Notes under the pieces: generated by a model | Databases searched by the model: none | Seen by the model: only the letters and a program-made list of their open reading frames with translations | What the model was told of the DNA's origin: nothing | Made by a program: the position numbers and the translations under genes | Shown: positions 1 through 11,639 of the stretch, piece after piece | Position numbering within the stretch: the first letter of the stretch is position 1 | How the letters are laid out: each line of letters opens with the position of its first letter | Source: Neurospora tetraspora | Taxonomy: Eukaryota; Ascomycota; Sordariomycetes; Sordariales; Sordariaceae | Direction: 5' to 3' | Assembly (NCBI RefSeq): GCF_033439725.1 | Contig: NW_026944389.1 | Span: 124,001 to 188,000, forward strand | Length of the DNA stretch: 64,000 bases

Positions 1-915
1 CACATCCTCCTTCGTTACGAAACCGCCGAATGCACCGCCCTCATGCTCCCTTCCTCCTCCGAAGACGACGAACCACAACCCAACCCCTCAGCAAGCCAAT
101 TCGCCATCTCCAACTCCCAACCAACCGACCCTCCCAACCCCGCCCACTTCCTCCACCTCCCTCTCCTTCTCCTCCGAATGCCTGCCCCTCTCAAGACCGT
201 CATCGCCGACTTCCTCTCCACAACCTTCGACTGCCGCGTCAGCTCTCTCCGTCTCGGCACCCGAAGCCTCGTACAGTCATGGGAATCATGGATTCGGACA
301 GCCGGGTTACCGGAGAGAGGACCGCTGGCGAAGGATGTGGTGCTTAATCTTGGGTTCTACATCCCACCAGCGGAGAACAAAGGAAATACCCCTGACGCCA
401 CTGCCGCCGCGGGAGAGGACAAAGAAGGGCCTGGGCAGGAACCGTTGGGGATAAAGGGGATTGATGTCATTATTCCTGCTGCTGATGTACGGGGGTTTGT
501 AAGAGCTGGGAAGCAGATGGCGGCCGATGGGGAAAGGGAAAAGGGGAAGAGCAAGAGTAAGGAAAAACAGACGTGGGAGATTAATGTCAAGAAGCGGCGA
601 AAGTTGGCTGGTCGGTTGGGAGAGGAGGGGTGGGAGTGGAGGACTCCTGTCTCTGGAGACAACGAGACGGAGGAGGGACAGCAACAGTCGCCGTTTACGG
701 AAGCGCTGGGTCGGTATGTTGACAAGCATCTTGGGTTGAATTTGTTTCATCCTGGGGTGAGGGTGACCAAGATCGCTTGTGGGGGGTTTGTGATGTCGGA
801 GGGGAGGCTGAAGGTGTTTGCGCCGAGGGATGGAGCACAGAGACAGAGGGGAGCCGTGTGGAAGTTGGTTTCGGGATTGGTTGGGAAGGCTCAGGGTGGG
901 AAGGCGTTGGCGTGA
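1..915 (+). CDS. Kinetochore Sim4/CENP-L-type subunit Fta1, 3' part
   Basis: The reading frame is open from the first base of the window and ends at a TGA at 913-915, so the 5' end lies outside. About 300 residues are visible. The best match I recognise is the fungal Fta1/CENP-L family of the inner kinetochore (Sim4/COMA-associated complex), which acts at centromeric nucleosomes. Supporting segments are an N-terminal beta-rich part with PAPLKTVIADFLSTTFDCRV and a C-terminal block around residues 235-275 (GRYVDKHLGLNLFHPG, then VRVTKIACGGFVMSEGRLKV). The middle is low-complexity, Lys/Glu-rich and probably disordered. Codon use is GC-rich and normal, with no RIP. No intron is seen in the visible part. 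Family assignment is from memory of conserved blocks, so another conserved nuclear protein remains possible. Confidence 0.5.
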   Translation, partial: HILLRYETAECTALMLPSSSEDDEPQPNPSASQFAISNSQPTDPPNPAHFLHLPLLLLRMPAPLKTVIADFLSTTFDCRVSSLRLGTRSLVQSWESWIRTAGLPERGPLAKDVVLNLGFYIPPAENKGNTPDATAAAGEDKEGPGQEPLGIKGIDVIIPAADVRGFVRAGKQMAADGEREKGKSKSKEKQTWEINVKKRRKLAGRLGEEGWEWRTPVSGDNETEEGQQQSPFTEALGRYVDKHLGLNLFHPGVRVTKIACGGFVMSEGRLKVFAPRDGAQRQRGAVWKLVSGLVGKAQGGKALA

Positions 916-1650
916 ACACGGTAGTGGTCTAGATTTTAGGAGGCATTAGTCGATTGGAAGGAGTTGTCCTCTTCAGCCTTGCTTGTTCTGTTTTCTTGGT
1001 TACTGTTGGCCTTGCGTGGCTGGCCCTTGATACCCAAATGCAACTTGGATTTTGGAAGCCCGAGGCTCCTATGTCACGAAACTCTTTTTGCCTTGCTTTG
1101 ACACTCGCCAGATAACTTGTGGAAAATGTCCCCGTCGACGGCAAGTTCAACGCAACTCGGCCAAGGACCAGTCAAAGAATTGCCGTCATCAAATGACAAT
1201 ACATCACAATCCGACAGGGCGATGACCAAGATGTGAGGCCGGTGCAGCCGAGATATACTACATTGTGTAGCAAGTGCTTATATACCCTCAAGGACGATTC
1301 CATATTGCCCCAGTAACGTGGTTGTCGAAGTCAATGACCATCCCTTTGTCCAACCACACGACCGTTACCCTTCCTTTCTGCCACCCCCTGGCAAGTGAGT
1401 TACCCCTTCCCACCTCGCGCCTCAAACACAATACTAACAGATAACAATAGCATGGTATTATGAAGCCATCAATAGACGTCTTCTTAGTAGTAAGGCACAA
1501 AACTTGGGCGTTGACACATTTAAGGTCGAGTGTCCTCAACCACGCTAACCACTACTGTCCTCGAGCACAGGATCCTGAACTACACTCATCACTAACGAGA
1601 GACTCCAACCTGTCACTCTTCCCATCTCATCCAACCAAACCAACATCCAC
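916..1650. other. Intergenic, no gene recognised
   Basis: Downstream flank of the first gene and upstream flank of the small secreted-protein locus. Composition is normal for the organism. The short open frames here have no recognisable domain and no splice signals, and I see no RNA gene. Confidence 0.5.
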
Positions 1651-2452
1651 AATGCTTTCCCAGACCCTCCTCTCCCTCACCCTCCTCCACATCCACCACC
1701 TCCTCTTCACCCACCATCAACTTCACCCCCCAGCATAGCGACCACCCCCTCACCCTCACCATCCGTAACCACCCCCCCGTCCCCGAAACCACTACCTCCC
1801 TCTTCAACCTCACCGATCCCTTCAACCTCACCGATCCCTTCAACGCCACCTCCCTCTTCAACAACACGGATCCACAGAGGTGCTAGGTAAAGCCAAAAGA
1901 AAAGACGGCGTCTACAACCACGCCACCATCGCCATGATGACGGGCAACAAATGCACTGGGGACGCGGCGATCTATTCTGCTGATGAAGGGCAGCATGCCT
2001 GTTTTGCGGTGACGGGGAAGGCGAGGAATAGTTTAATTGTTACGGGGAAGTAAGTTTTTTTTTCGTTTGTTTTTGTTTTTGGGTTGGGTTGATGGGGGGT
2101 GGTGGTGAAGGTGGTGGTTGGGAATTGGGTGTTGGGTGTTGGGTGATGGTGACTTGGTGATGGTGGTGATGATGGGGAGAAGGGGGAGGGTGAACGGAAG
2201 GCGGATGTGGACCGGGAAAGGGCCAAGTGGCCCTGGTGCGGAGGCTGAGGGGAGGAAGGCAAGGAGAAGGGGAGGAAGGCAAGGAGAAGGGGATGATCGA
2301 GAACGATAACATGATTGCTGACAAGTTGACCTAAAAATAGTTGCCAAATCCAAGCCTGGTCAGGAACTGACTGCTGTGGGACCCACCAGCAGTTGTCTTA
2401 CTGGGGATGTACCTATAACATCCAGTATGGGTCTATTTTGGTTATTTGTTGA
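1651..2452 (+). pseudogene. Small cysteine-rich secreted protein, frame-disrupted
   Basis: An ATG at 1651 starts a hydrophobic leader (MLSQTLLSLTLLH) typical of a signal peptide. Coding then appears in a second frame from about 1716 (INFTPQHSDHPLTLTIRN, then an Asn/Thr-rich stretch with NLTD, NATS and NNTD glycosylation-type sequons) and in a third frame from about 1877 (EVLGKAKRKDGVYNHATIAM, then TGNKCTGDAAIYSADEGQHA). A perfect GTAAGT donor at 2050, a CTGAC branch site and an AG at 2339-2340 define an intron. It joins cleanly to a Cys-rich tail (NCQIQAWSGTDCCGTHQQ...WGCTYNIQYGSILVIC) ending at TGA 2450-2452. The tail and intron look authentic. The two frame changes upstream mean either indels (pseudogene) or an intron I could not define. 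It resembles secreted effector-like proteins, but no family is recognised. Confidence 0.5.
1803..1840 (+). repeat. 18-bp tandem duplication inside the secreted-protein locus
   Basis: The unit TTCAACCTCACCGATCCC occurs twice in tandem, encoding FNLTDP twice, with a diverged third start (TTCAACGCCACC). It lies in the glycosylation-sequon-rich part of the disrupted secreted-protein gene. Confidence 0.7.
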
Positions 2453-2498
2453 TGACTTCCGGCGTACTTCTGTTTCCTTTTCAGGCGCTCTTTTACAT

Positions 2499-2903
2499 GA
2501 GTAAACCTACCCGCAGCCACCCCAAAACCTACACGCACCCTCTTCCACTAGCAACGACCCAGAATTATCAACGTATAGCCATTTTTGCGACGAAATATAT
2601 ATAGTATTAATTACCCTAGCCCATCTAACATCTATCTCTAGTTTTTAGCTATTCCAAACTTCGTTGTTGGCTATGATGAGAGTACGTTGCAAAAGTCGGA
2701 CGTTGCAAATGCAATTGCCCGTAACAACAACGCTTAGTAACTTATTGAATAAGGAAATTCATACTCATAGCGTATTTAGGAGCCAAACTATAGCCCTATT
2801 AGGTTTATAGGAAGTCCTTAAGCGTTGGGGGGAGCGTATTATCCAGTGTCTTAGAATGGGAGGGTGCGTGTAAGTTTTAGGGTGGGTGCGGGTAGGTTTA
2901 CTC
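2499..2903. mobile_element. MITE with ~45-bp terminal inverted repeats and 8-bp target duplication
   Basis: The left end (2499-2543) begins GAGTAAACCTACCCGCA. The right end (2859-2903) is its inverted copy with about four mismatches over 45 bp. The element is flanked by TTTTACAT on both sides (2491-2498 and 2904-2911), a perfect 8-bp target-site duplication. At 405 bp with no coding capacity it is a non-autonomous DNA transposon. An 8-bp duplication fits hAT. However, the terminal AAACCTACCCRCA core is shared with the Mutator-like element at 10.5-31 kb, so a MULE-derived MITE is equally plausible. It sits 46 bp after the stop of the secreted-protein locus. Confidence 0.85.
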
Positions 2904-3030
2904 TTTTACATCCATATACGACTTTCATACGCTCCCGTACCCAATATTGAATCTTTTCCCCTCTGCCGTCATGGTTTATGTTCCCTTCCCTTCTTCTCTC
3001 TCCAGCAGGTTGTCCCTCTATCTTTGGTAG

Positions 3031-5111
3031 TCAATCCTCCACCCCCTTCCCTGCCAAATAGTCAACAGACGACTTCAACCGCCCTACTACATTGTTGAGC
3101 ATATCCTTCCTCCATCTTTCCACCGCCCCCTTCGCCCCATTTCCTGACCTTCCCGACATGGACTTCTCCAACGACTTGTCATTGCCACTACACCCTCTGT
3201 TCCCCCCCAAACACCAATCCACCGCAGACGCATAATCTGACCCCGCCTCCCCCTGGACTTTACGCTGCCAATCCCTCGCCGCAGCCACGTCATAAATCGC
3301 CCGCACGTGGTCATTGGTCGCGGGCGACTTGGCGTCATACCGTCGCCGGCAGGGCTGATCTTTTAGGCGCTTGCCGAAGCAGAGTTCGAGGAGGATGATG
3401 CCTAGTTGGTCGAGGGATGTGCCTATTGGTACTGTTTCCTGTTTTGTCTTGTTTGGGGTTATTGTGGCGGTGAGTTTCTGTTGAACATAAGGTTCGTTCA
3501 AAAAAGCCGGCTCGTCCTCGTCGAGGAAGTAATCGTCATCTTCTGAAGTCGAGTCTCGGAGGAAGATGATGTCGGTTTTGGTTAGGGTGGTGGGAAGCCA
3601 GGGAGAGTCAAGAAGCTGGACGAAGGAGGAGGCGATGGTAAGGGCTATGGAGTATCGTTGCTTGCGCTCGAGGATGTGGAAGAGATCTCCGTCGATGATA
3701 TTTTGGAGGGTGATGGCGGTGTGTTGTTGGGTGGTGGGTTCGTAGGGAAGGTCGTAGATGTGGTATGAGATGTCGTCGTTGATGAGGTAGCCGTAGCTGG
3801 GCTCGCCTTGGATTCCGGGTGAGGCTGGTGCTTCAAGGGCGGTGCAGAGACAGTGGATGATCTGCTTTGAGGTTGTAGTCTGTGTGGAAACGGTGGAGGT
3901 GATGGCGGTTTTGTCTTCTTGCTTTACTTCTACGAGCGTTACTGTTGTTGTGGATCTGTTGATGAGGAGTTAGCTTGTAAGTGATCCAGTCTTTGACACA
4001 ACTGCTTGACTCACTGGAACCCCGCGAACATTGCGGTTTTGCCTCTTGATTTTTTCGGGTTTCCCCAGTGCGGACTTGAGTGGACGGATGTCCTTGTGCG
4101 ATGGCGTGTGTATCGGCAAACTTATCCGGGATTTGGCCTCCTCCTCCGGCTCGGAGTTGACACCCTGTTTCCCAACAATCTTCGTTTTTCGGGCATTCCA
4201 TGTTGCCGGAGACGGCTGTTCTTTTGTGAACAGGACCTCAAACTCGGGCGTAGCATTGCTCCGATGTCGTAAAAGAAGATTCGCACAGTGGGTGTTGCAT
4301 CGGCAGTTCCAGCTTGAGGCAATGGCGTTGAAGAATTTGTCGGCTTTTACCCAAAATTTGCAGAGCGCAGTATCGATGGCGGCAGCTTTTGGCTGAACGG
4401 TAACAGGAGTTTGAACGGAGAGATCTCTGAGTTTGTCGCTGCCCTCGAGAAGGTCTCGGAGTTTTCTGTTGTAATCTTCAAATTTGCTGAACAGACGGGT
4501 TCGCTTCTCCTGGCCCTTGACGGCGAACTTGAATCTGAATCTTTGGAACGACCGATTGTCACTGTCTCTCAACCCTTACAAACGTGCAATCATTGTAGCC
4601 TCTCCCTAGGTAGTTTATGTCATTGGCAAGCCTGAAGGATAATATGCCGTGCAGTTGAGATTATGCGGTCCGCTAGGTATGGACTTACAGGTGTAGTGAT
4701 CTTGCTCTGAACTGATGAGTGACCCAAAGCAAGCTCATGAACGATGTCTTCCATAACCTGCTTTATCACCTGAATGCAATCCATATACACCTCATAGCCA
4801 TCGTCTAGGCGTTCCTGCAGAAGGCGGGCTGTCTTGGGCTCGGTCCACCAACTCCCAAACGGATCCTTGATGAGTTCGGGGATCTTGTCTTTTTCCGTTT
4901 CGTCATCGATCATGAGAGGAAGAAGCAGCTCTTTCAGATTTCTTTCGTAGAGCAGGTTATTGTATTTCAGTTGCCGACGCCATTCCTGGTATTCCGTTCT
5001 GATCTTGAAGAAGACATCAATGCGCCTGGCTACTTCGCCATATCTGTCCAGGACCTCAATGGCGAGAGGCAAGGCACCCAGCACAAGACCGGCTATCTCG
5101 AGGCCAGACAT
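3031..5111 (-). pseudogene. DUF7580-type protein, splice phases not reconcilable
   Basis: Three coding blocks line up on the minus strand. Block a (5111-4689) starts MSGLEIAGLVLGALPLAIEV, the N-terminal helix typical of fungal DUF7580 proteins and similar in style to HeLo/SesA-type leaders. It ends at a strong GTAAGT donor (4688). Block b (about 4574-3970) carries FQRFRFKFAVKGQEKRTRLF and a helical region. Block c (about 3955-3031) has the characteristic pseudokinase-like C-terminus: ISYHIYDLP, IIFLRDS, then IGTSLDQLGIILLELCFGKR. Stop is TGA 3031-3033. The obvious introns a/b (acceptor near 4575) and b/c (GTGAGT donor, acceptor 3956) do not preserve phase, so either two indels have broken the gene or the exon borders differ. 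DUF7580 proteins are often linked to fungal NLR/nonself-recognition gene sets, but their function is unproven. The neighbour at 5.6-10.3 kb is divergently oriented. Confidence 0.6.
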
Positions 5112-5585
5112 GACCGTGAGAAGACGGGAGGCATGTACTAGGTATTTTTGGGCAAGACGGCGAAGCTTGAACGACCACGATGGAAGTGTTTGGTTGTGGT
5201 GTCTGGGGTTTTCAGCAAGTGCAGTCCGAAATTGACGGCAGTGTTTGGGATGTGGGAAAGCAGAGCCTGAGAGACTCACTCAAAGTCGGAGAGGATGAAG
5301 GTTTGGGGGATCACGGAGGATGCAATGGTAAGTGCGGGGAATGCACAGGCCGGGCTGTGTAGGGTAGCAACGCCCCGGCGGCTAGCGGGTAGAGACATCA
5401 AGCCCAACGGAAAGTGCATCCAGTCAAGTTGAGGCATCGACGCCCACCATTCTATGCATCAGAGCCTCTGATTTGACGTTGATCCGAACGAGTCGAGTCC
5501 TAAGGTAAGCCGGGCGAGATTACATGCGGGGTAGCTGAGAATCTTTCCATGACTCCAAGTCGTCGAACATCACGGCAGCGACTGC

Positions 5586-8500
5586 ATGCCGAAGATTTAC
5601 ATACTCCAATCTCCCACGAACCCCGACAAGCCCGATTGCTGTCCTTCGGTATCCCGGAGGAACTCACAGACACAATTTGACCCTATATCGACCGCGAAAC
5701 ATACTCTTTATTCTCGATCTGCTTTCAGGTGTCGCATCGTCCAAAAGAGGGAGCTCTACGAGTTGGATGTCGACGGCGAACCCAAGCTGGACAACGAGAC
5801 AATCAGCGGGAGATGCCGCAATATTCGAAAACAGTTGACAGACCTGCTGACCGCACTTGAGAATGGATCCGCCCAAGTGTCAACGACAGTCACCTCCTCT
5901 TCGATCAAAGATGTTGTGGAGAGATTCATGCTGTGGGCAGGAAATCTGGGCGCATTGCGGAAGCCTGCATCAAAGTTGTCTCTGGATAGCAGACTGGCAA
6001 GTTCCTCGGACTTGCGGGACTACATCTGTACGGAGTTGGAGGATATGTCTGAGGCTATTGAGGACCGTATGTCGTTGCTGAACCCCTACTCGCTCATTTC
6101 ATCTTCATAACAGTGCTCTGACAATTGTGGAAATAGTCATGAACATTGTGAATGGTTCCATGCCCAACCGGGATATTGGTTACGGTTCAGGTTCGGAGAA
6201 CAACCTCGACATGGAGTCTGATGAGAGTTCTTACTCCGACGATCCCATTGATGAGGCTGGTTCTATTCTCCAAGTCATCTCACAGGGCATTACATCGCTT
6301 TTGAAGATTGGCATTCTGGTCCGACAGCCAGCCTCGAGCGGAACCGACCGCTTTCACCGTGCATCTCGGGACTCGACCAATGCCTTCTTGGATCGTTTTG
6401 ACATTGACTATGTACAGCACAAGCATCCCAAACTGGGGTCTGGTGAGCAGTCATCGCGTATGGGCAAGGCGATTGCAAAGCGAAGACAGTTCATTCGCTA
6501 TTGTCGCGATCACAAATCCAATCTGGCAGCCGAGGAAAATGAAGGGAAAGATACCTCTAATCTCCAGATCGGAAGCCAAAAGGCCACAACCGCCAAGCAG
6601 TCCAGCAAAGCGACAACGTTCGTTGCCAAGGAAAATCTGATGAATATCCTTCAGGGATCCGTGGATGTCCTTGAGGAAGAGGAAGACGCTGTCTCTCATT
6701 GCAGCGTTTCTACCACGTCCGAGTCACTGGCAATCCTGAAACTACCTCGACTCGCAGACCTATCACCGGAAGACGACCCCTTCGAATGTCCTATTTGCTA
6801 CACTCTTCAGCAATTCCGCTCGGAACAGGCATGGCGGTAGGTCTGACCACATCACATCTCAAATAAGGGCACCTCAAACTATTGCAACCGAAATGAGACT
6901 AACAAAAATGTCGGACACTTTAGGCGTCATGCGTATCGCGATCTCAAAGCTTATGTTTGCACAGTGGGTGGAACCGAGTGTGACGACAAGTTCTTCGACG
7001 ACCGGACATCGTGGTTCAACCACGAACTTGAACAGCATAGATGCAGTTACGTTTGTGTACTCTGCGGAGCCAACGAGGGGCAAAACAAGAGAAAATGAGA
7101 CGAGCTCAGACAACATATCCTCAGTGCTCATGGAGATTTCGAATCCGATCAACTCGAGCGACTTGAAGATGCTGGCCGGGACACGGTCACGACCTTCAAG
7201 GCTAACGATTGTCCCTTTTGCGATGATTGGTCTGAACTCATGGCAAAAAAGATGCCGCCTGGGAGAAATTCTCAATTTGGAGACGGCTTCTTCATCAACA
7301 CTAGCCGGTTCAAGAAGCATGTCGCCATGCACTTGGAGCAACTTGCCATTTTTGCCCTCTCACGACATAAACACGAAACTGGCATGGACGAAGATGGATC
7401 GCACGGCTCGGATTCGCGTGTGATGGATTCTCGCAGCTCGGCAAGTCTTGCAGGGTCATTCAGATCAGGAGACGACCGTGACATTGAAGATTATCAAGGT
7501 GACCAAATGATGCCGATTGATCAAAACCAAGTCATTCAAGCCGTTTATTCTAGGATGAAGTCTCAGCCTACGCCACCGATTGGTTGGCAGGCTACATAGA
7601 TCCAGTTGCCGGAACGCGTCCAAAAGACGTCAACTATGTACGAAGCTCGGCCATTACTTGCAAAAAGCTTAGAGGCTGATATTTACTCTAGTGCTACTAA
7701 TCTTAAGCTGGCTGGGGAAGTCGAGAGCTGGCAAGAGGCGGTGAATCACGCGATCGAATTCGAACGACGACTCTTTATGCAGTCCCCGGATAAGGTGAGA
7801 AGCCCCCCTCTGCATCATAGAACCGTCTTGGTTAACTTGATTGACCAACCTCAGCCGACGTACGAGAACCTAATGGGTCAGCGATTCCAACAACTTGTAG
7901 AACAGCGGCAGGCTCGTGCAGGTGCTACGGTGCTCCTCTCCTCCTACAAGAAATGCAAGGGCGAGGGGTCAATTGTTCCTGCTGAGTCTGGAACAGAAGA
8001 TATGGAACATGAAGCATCGTCGAGATCATTAAGTTTCACTGAGTTCCCGTCATCCTATGGGTATACTGAGGCGCAAAGATGGCCCCCCTTTCCGGATCCC
8101 AGTGCAAGTTTTTCGCGAGAAGATCTTCCTCAGGAGAGTGCCAGCGGCAATCCAGCCCCGCCCCCTTCTAATACCGCGCCGGATTTACCATCAACGCAAG
8201 GCTCACCAAAGGATGACTTGGGCTCAACGAATACGTCTACGGAAGCACTTGAACCGCTCGAGGAAAGCGCCTCGCCGGTCGCTGACTCGGAAGAGGAAGA
8301 GCATGAAGCCGAAAGTATCGAGGATAAAAGCACTAGTGGTAGCCACGGCTCATACAAGAAGGACAACGACGCATTGAAAGCCCTTAGAAGCCTTGGACAC
8401 GATGCAACCGATTGGCTTCATCGCTTGGATGACCTCAACAAACAGATTGAAGAACGACAAGAAGAGTTCGACCAATCAGTCGGTAAAGCCTCGCATCCAC

Positions 8501-10293
8501 GGGCTGAGGGAAAACCAGGATCCCCATTAAAGGAATTAAACCAAAGTCTTGGACCTGACAGTAAACCAGCGGCCCGTCCCGACAGTCCAAAGGATATGAC
8601 GACGGGTGAACCAGCAGGGGCAAATAATTCGGGAATCAATGTATCTCCGCCTCCTATGTCTACCGAAGAAGATCGACAGAGGGAGCAGTAAAAGCAGCAG
8701 GCTCGCCTGAAGGAGTTGGAAAGGCAGCAGCAGCAGCAGCAGCGGCTTGCGCAGGCCAAAGAATATCGCGACCGGTTGGAGCGCGAGCAGGCCGCGGAGC
8801 GCAAGCGAAATAAGCTACATGAAAAGCTGGAGCTGCGCAAGGAGGAGGAGCGTCGTCTCGAAGAAGAAGAACACCGTCGCGAAATAGAGTACGAGAAGCA
8901 GCACCAGCTGCACGAGGCCAAGTTCCACCTGGACATGATCAAGCGGCGCGAAGAGGAGCGGCGCACTAGCAGAGCTCTGGCGGCAAAAGATACGAGGGAC
9001 CCCTTGCGAGATACCGCCAAGTACCAGACCGAGACAGTTGGTGGTGATCCGATGTGGCCCACGGCAGAAATTCTCGGTAGAGCCGCCACAGGGAGTAGTG
9101 ATGAGAGCGATGACAGACACTCGGCACCAGAACGAACCACACAATCAGGCACCGCTGTTGTTCCGGGTATCAGCAGGTACGAAGAACGCAAAGACGACTT
9201 TGTACATCTTGTTTATAAGAACGCCGTGTACCCTGAGGATTTTCCTGCGTACTCAATTAGAGACGGTAAACTCCTGTTCAGCGATGTAAAGGAGCGCGTA
9301 GCAATGAATTCGGAAATTTCCGATCGCCACGGGAGGATCCGTCTACACTATAAGGGCAGGCGCTTGAGGGACGATGACAAGCTTGTTGAAGAGTATGGAG
9401 TCAAGCACAACAGCAAAATCACGGTTACGACAAGCGAGTGGGAATCTGAGAGCAGCCGACATGAAGATGTCACCATTCGGGCGATGAAGGAGGATGAGAT
9501 AATTGGAGTAGATGGTATTACCCAGGAGGAGGAGGAACCTTCAAGTGCGCCAACAGGTCCCAAGCGACAACTTCCCGAGTCCGCCAAATACTCGGATCAG
9601 TTTCAAGCGTTGGGAACGCCGGATGCATAGATCCCGGACGAGCCGGCAAGCCCGTCACAACACGTTGAGCCGGTACCGCCGCCCTCTGTACCTCAGGTTG
9701 CTGCTCCACCACACCCCGATTCGGCCCAGGACAGCAATTTCACCGAGCCACAACCAATCATAGTAAGTACGGAACCCTTATTTACCGTCCAGCGAAGTAT
9801 TGACGAAGCTGTAGAACATTCGTAAAAAGCCGGTAGCTGAGTGGAGCCCCGAGCAAGATGACCTTATCTGGCGTCGGAAGACTGCGTCTGAGAGGATCAT
9901 GACTTCTTCGGCAATTGCCGAGGAGCTCTACAAAACATTCAACGTGGCAAGAACACCGCATGCGGTGTTAATGCGATGGCACAAGCTCGAGAAGCAACGC
10001 ATCAACAGCAATGTGAGTAATAGGTACCCAACATTGATGATGACGAGTTTGCCGACCCACTCACCCCAGATGATGTGCGGCGAGACTTACGACGCCTTCT
10101 TGCAGGATGATGTAATAGCGGAGGCATGTCCTCAGCCGTTGACGATGGGCCGTACGAGAACGCAACAAAGTCAGAGTGGGAGAGGTTTAGGGAGCGAAAT
10201 AAGCCTTCTCAGGAGAAGATAATCGTCATCAAGCATGATCAGCCATCTCCAGCGACGGATGTACCCCGTAGTTCGGACTACTATAGAAGATAA
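5586..10293 (+). pseudogene. C2H2 zinc-finger, ubiquitin-like and Myb-like domain protein, decayed
   Basis: One long plus-strand gene can be followed through several exons. The N-terminal helical block (to 6066) contains VVERFMLWAGNLGAL, typical of a fungal C2H2 family. A GTATGT...CATAACAG intron (6067-6113) follows, but the phase is off by one base. The frame then runs from 6114 through ECPICYTLQQFR, an intron 6837-6923 (phase correct), RHAYRDLKAYVCTV, FNHELEQHRCSYVCVLC, DCPFCDDWSELM and FKKHVAMHLEQLAIFAL. After a charged coiled coil with a 6-Gln run (8.7 kb) comes a ubiquitin-like fold (about 9193-9450) and, past an intron at 9763-9814, a Myb/SANT-like block (AEWSPEQDDLIWRR...RTPHAVLMRWHKLE). 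In-frame stops occur at 7096 (TGA), 7597 (TAG), 8689 (TAA), 9628 (TAG) and about 10111 (TGA), so it is a pseudogene unless the transcript is recoded. The start is uncertain. Confidence 0.65.
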
Positions 10294-10520
10294 TGAAGTT
10301 AGGTAGAACATGGCCCATGGTCCAGGAACTGTGGTCAGTTGTAGCGTACTGCTCTGGGAGAGGAAGCTGCAACCACTGTTACAGGGAACAGAAGAAGATT
10401 GGCAGGAACATCTTGGGGCTGCGACAAAGTTGACGGCTGGAATGGAACAGCTTTAGGGGAGGGGCAAGGAGAAAGAGGAGTTGAGGAAGAAGAGCTAAGC
10501 GGGGAGGAATGAAAAAAAAG
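10294..10520. other. Short unique spacer before the transposon nest
   Basis: Normal base composition and no gene. It ends in an A-rich run (10512-10520) that served as the insertion site of the Mutator-like element. Confidence 0.5.
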
Positions 10521-10563
10521 AGAAAACCTACCCACACCCATAGTTTTCCTCCTTACACCCATA
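10521..10563 (+). repeat. MULE left terminal inverted repeat
   Basis: 43 bp, inverted partner at 30941-30983 with two mismatches. It retains CpA dinucleotides although the interior has lost almost all of them. Confidence 0.85.
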
Positions 10564-11639
10564 GTCCCCCAGGGTTAGGGTCCCTGGCACCCCATAACAG
10601 TCGATGACACCCGACATTCAAAAGTCTACTTTTAGCCGTGAAAATACCCTATTTCAATATACGAAATATTGTATTATATTTCTGTAAAACTTCTGGCCAG
10701 TCTTATACTTTCATATACTTATACCCTATCCCTTTTTATTTTAATAAAATCGAGGGATTTCCTACGTTATATTACTACTACCCTATAATACGACCCTACT
10801 AGTAAACTGCGCCAGCTTTCTACGGTTAGTTAATATACGTTAATTAATTGTATTATAGTTAATAAGTATTAATAGCTAGTTATAGATACCCTTTTATCGT
10901 CGTCGCTTATTTACTTCGTTTATTAATATAGATACGACTTTTACTTCGTCCGCTTCCTTTACCCGTAAGAAATAGGCCGTCCCTATTAGCGATCCCTTCT
11001 TATCCTTACTTTTACAATCGACGTTCGATAAAATTCGACGAAACTTTATAGTAATATATTGTTAATATTATTTTAGTATTGTAATTTAGCGTAGTTATAA
11101 ATACCTTATTAAAAATTTTAATTACTTTTAGTATAATAAGATTTATTATTATATTTATTAATATGATTATATTATGTATTTCCTATACGCTAAATCTAAC
11201 CCTTATAGTAAGAAACGGTTTATATTTAGAAAGTTCGCGCCGGGTTATCCTTTTCGTATTGCAATAGAAGTAAAGACGATAAATGGTCTTTATTAGTCAA
11301 TTAGGGTTTTCGATACTTTTTATAAAGGTTACACCCTATTATAGTATTTTGAAAATTATTTAACTTTGTAGAAGAAGGTATTGAATTTAAATAACGAGGC
11401 GCGCTAATATATGACGGGTTTGATTAACATTAGGGAGTTAATAATATAATTTATTTATTTTACGGTTAAGTCCCGGTATTTTAAATCCCTTTTAACCTTT
11501 AAAGATATTAGTAATATATGGTTATAGGCTACGAAAGTCGATTACGATAGGTATAAAAATATATAGTTGTTTATTAAAAGGCTATTATTTATTATTATAT
11601 CGATTAGGATAATGAATAAAAGATTATATTATTGAATGT

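Noticed and set aside
10590-10620. TTAGGG near the left MULE end as a telomere-like repeat
   Set aside because: Only a single TTAGGG occurs, inside a small CCAGGG/CCCT hairpin; no tandem array.
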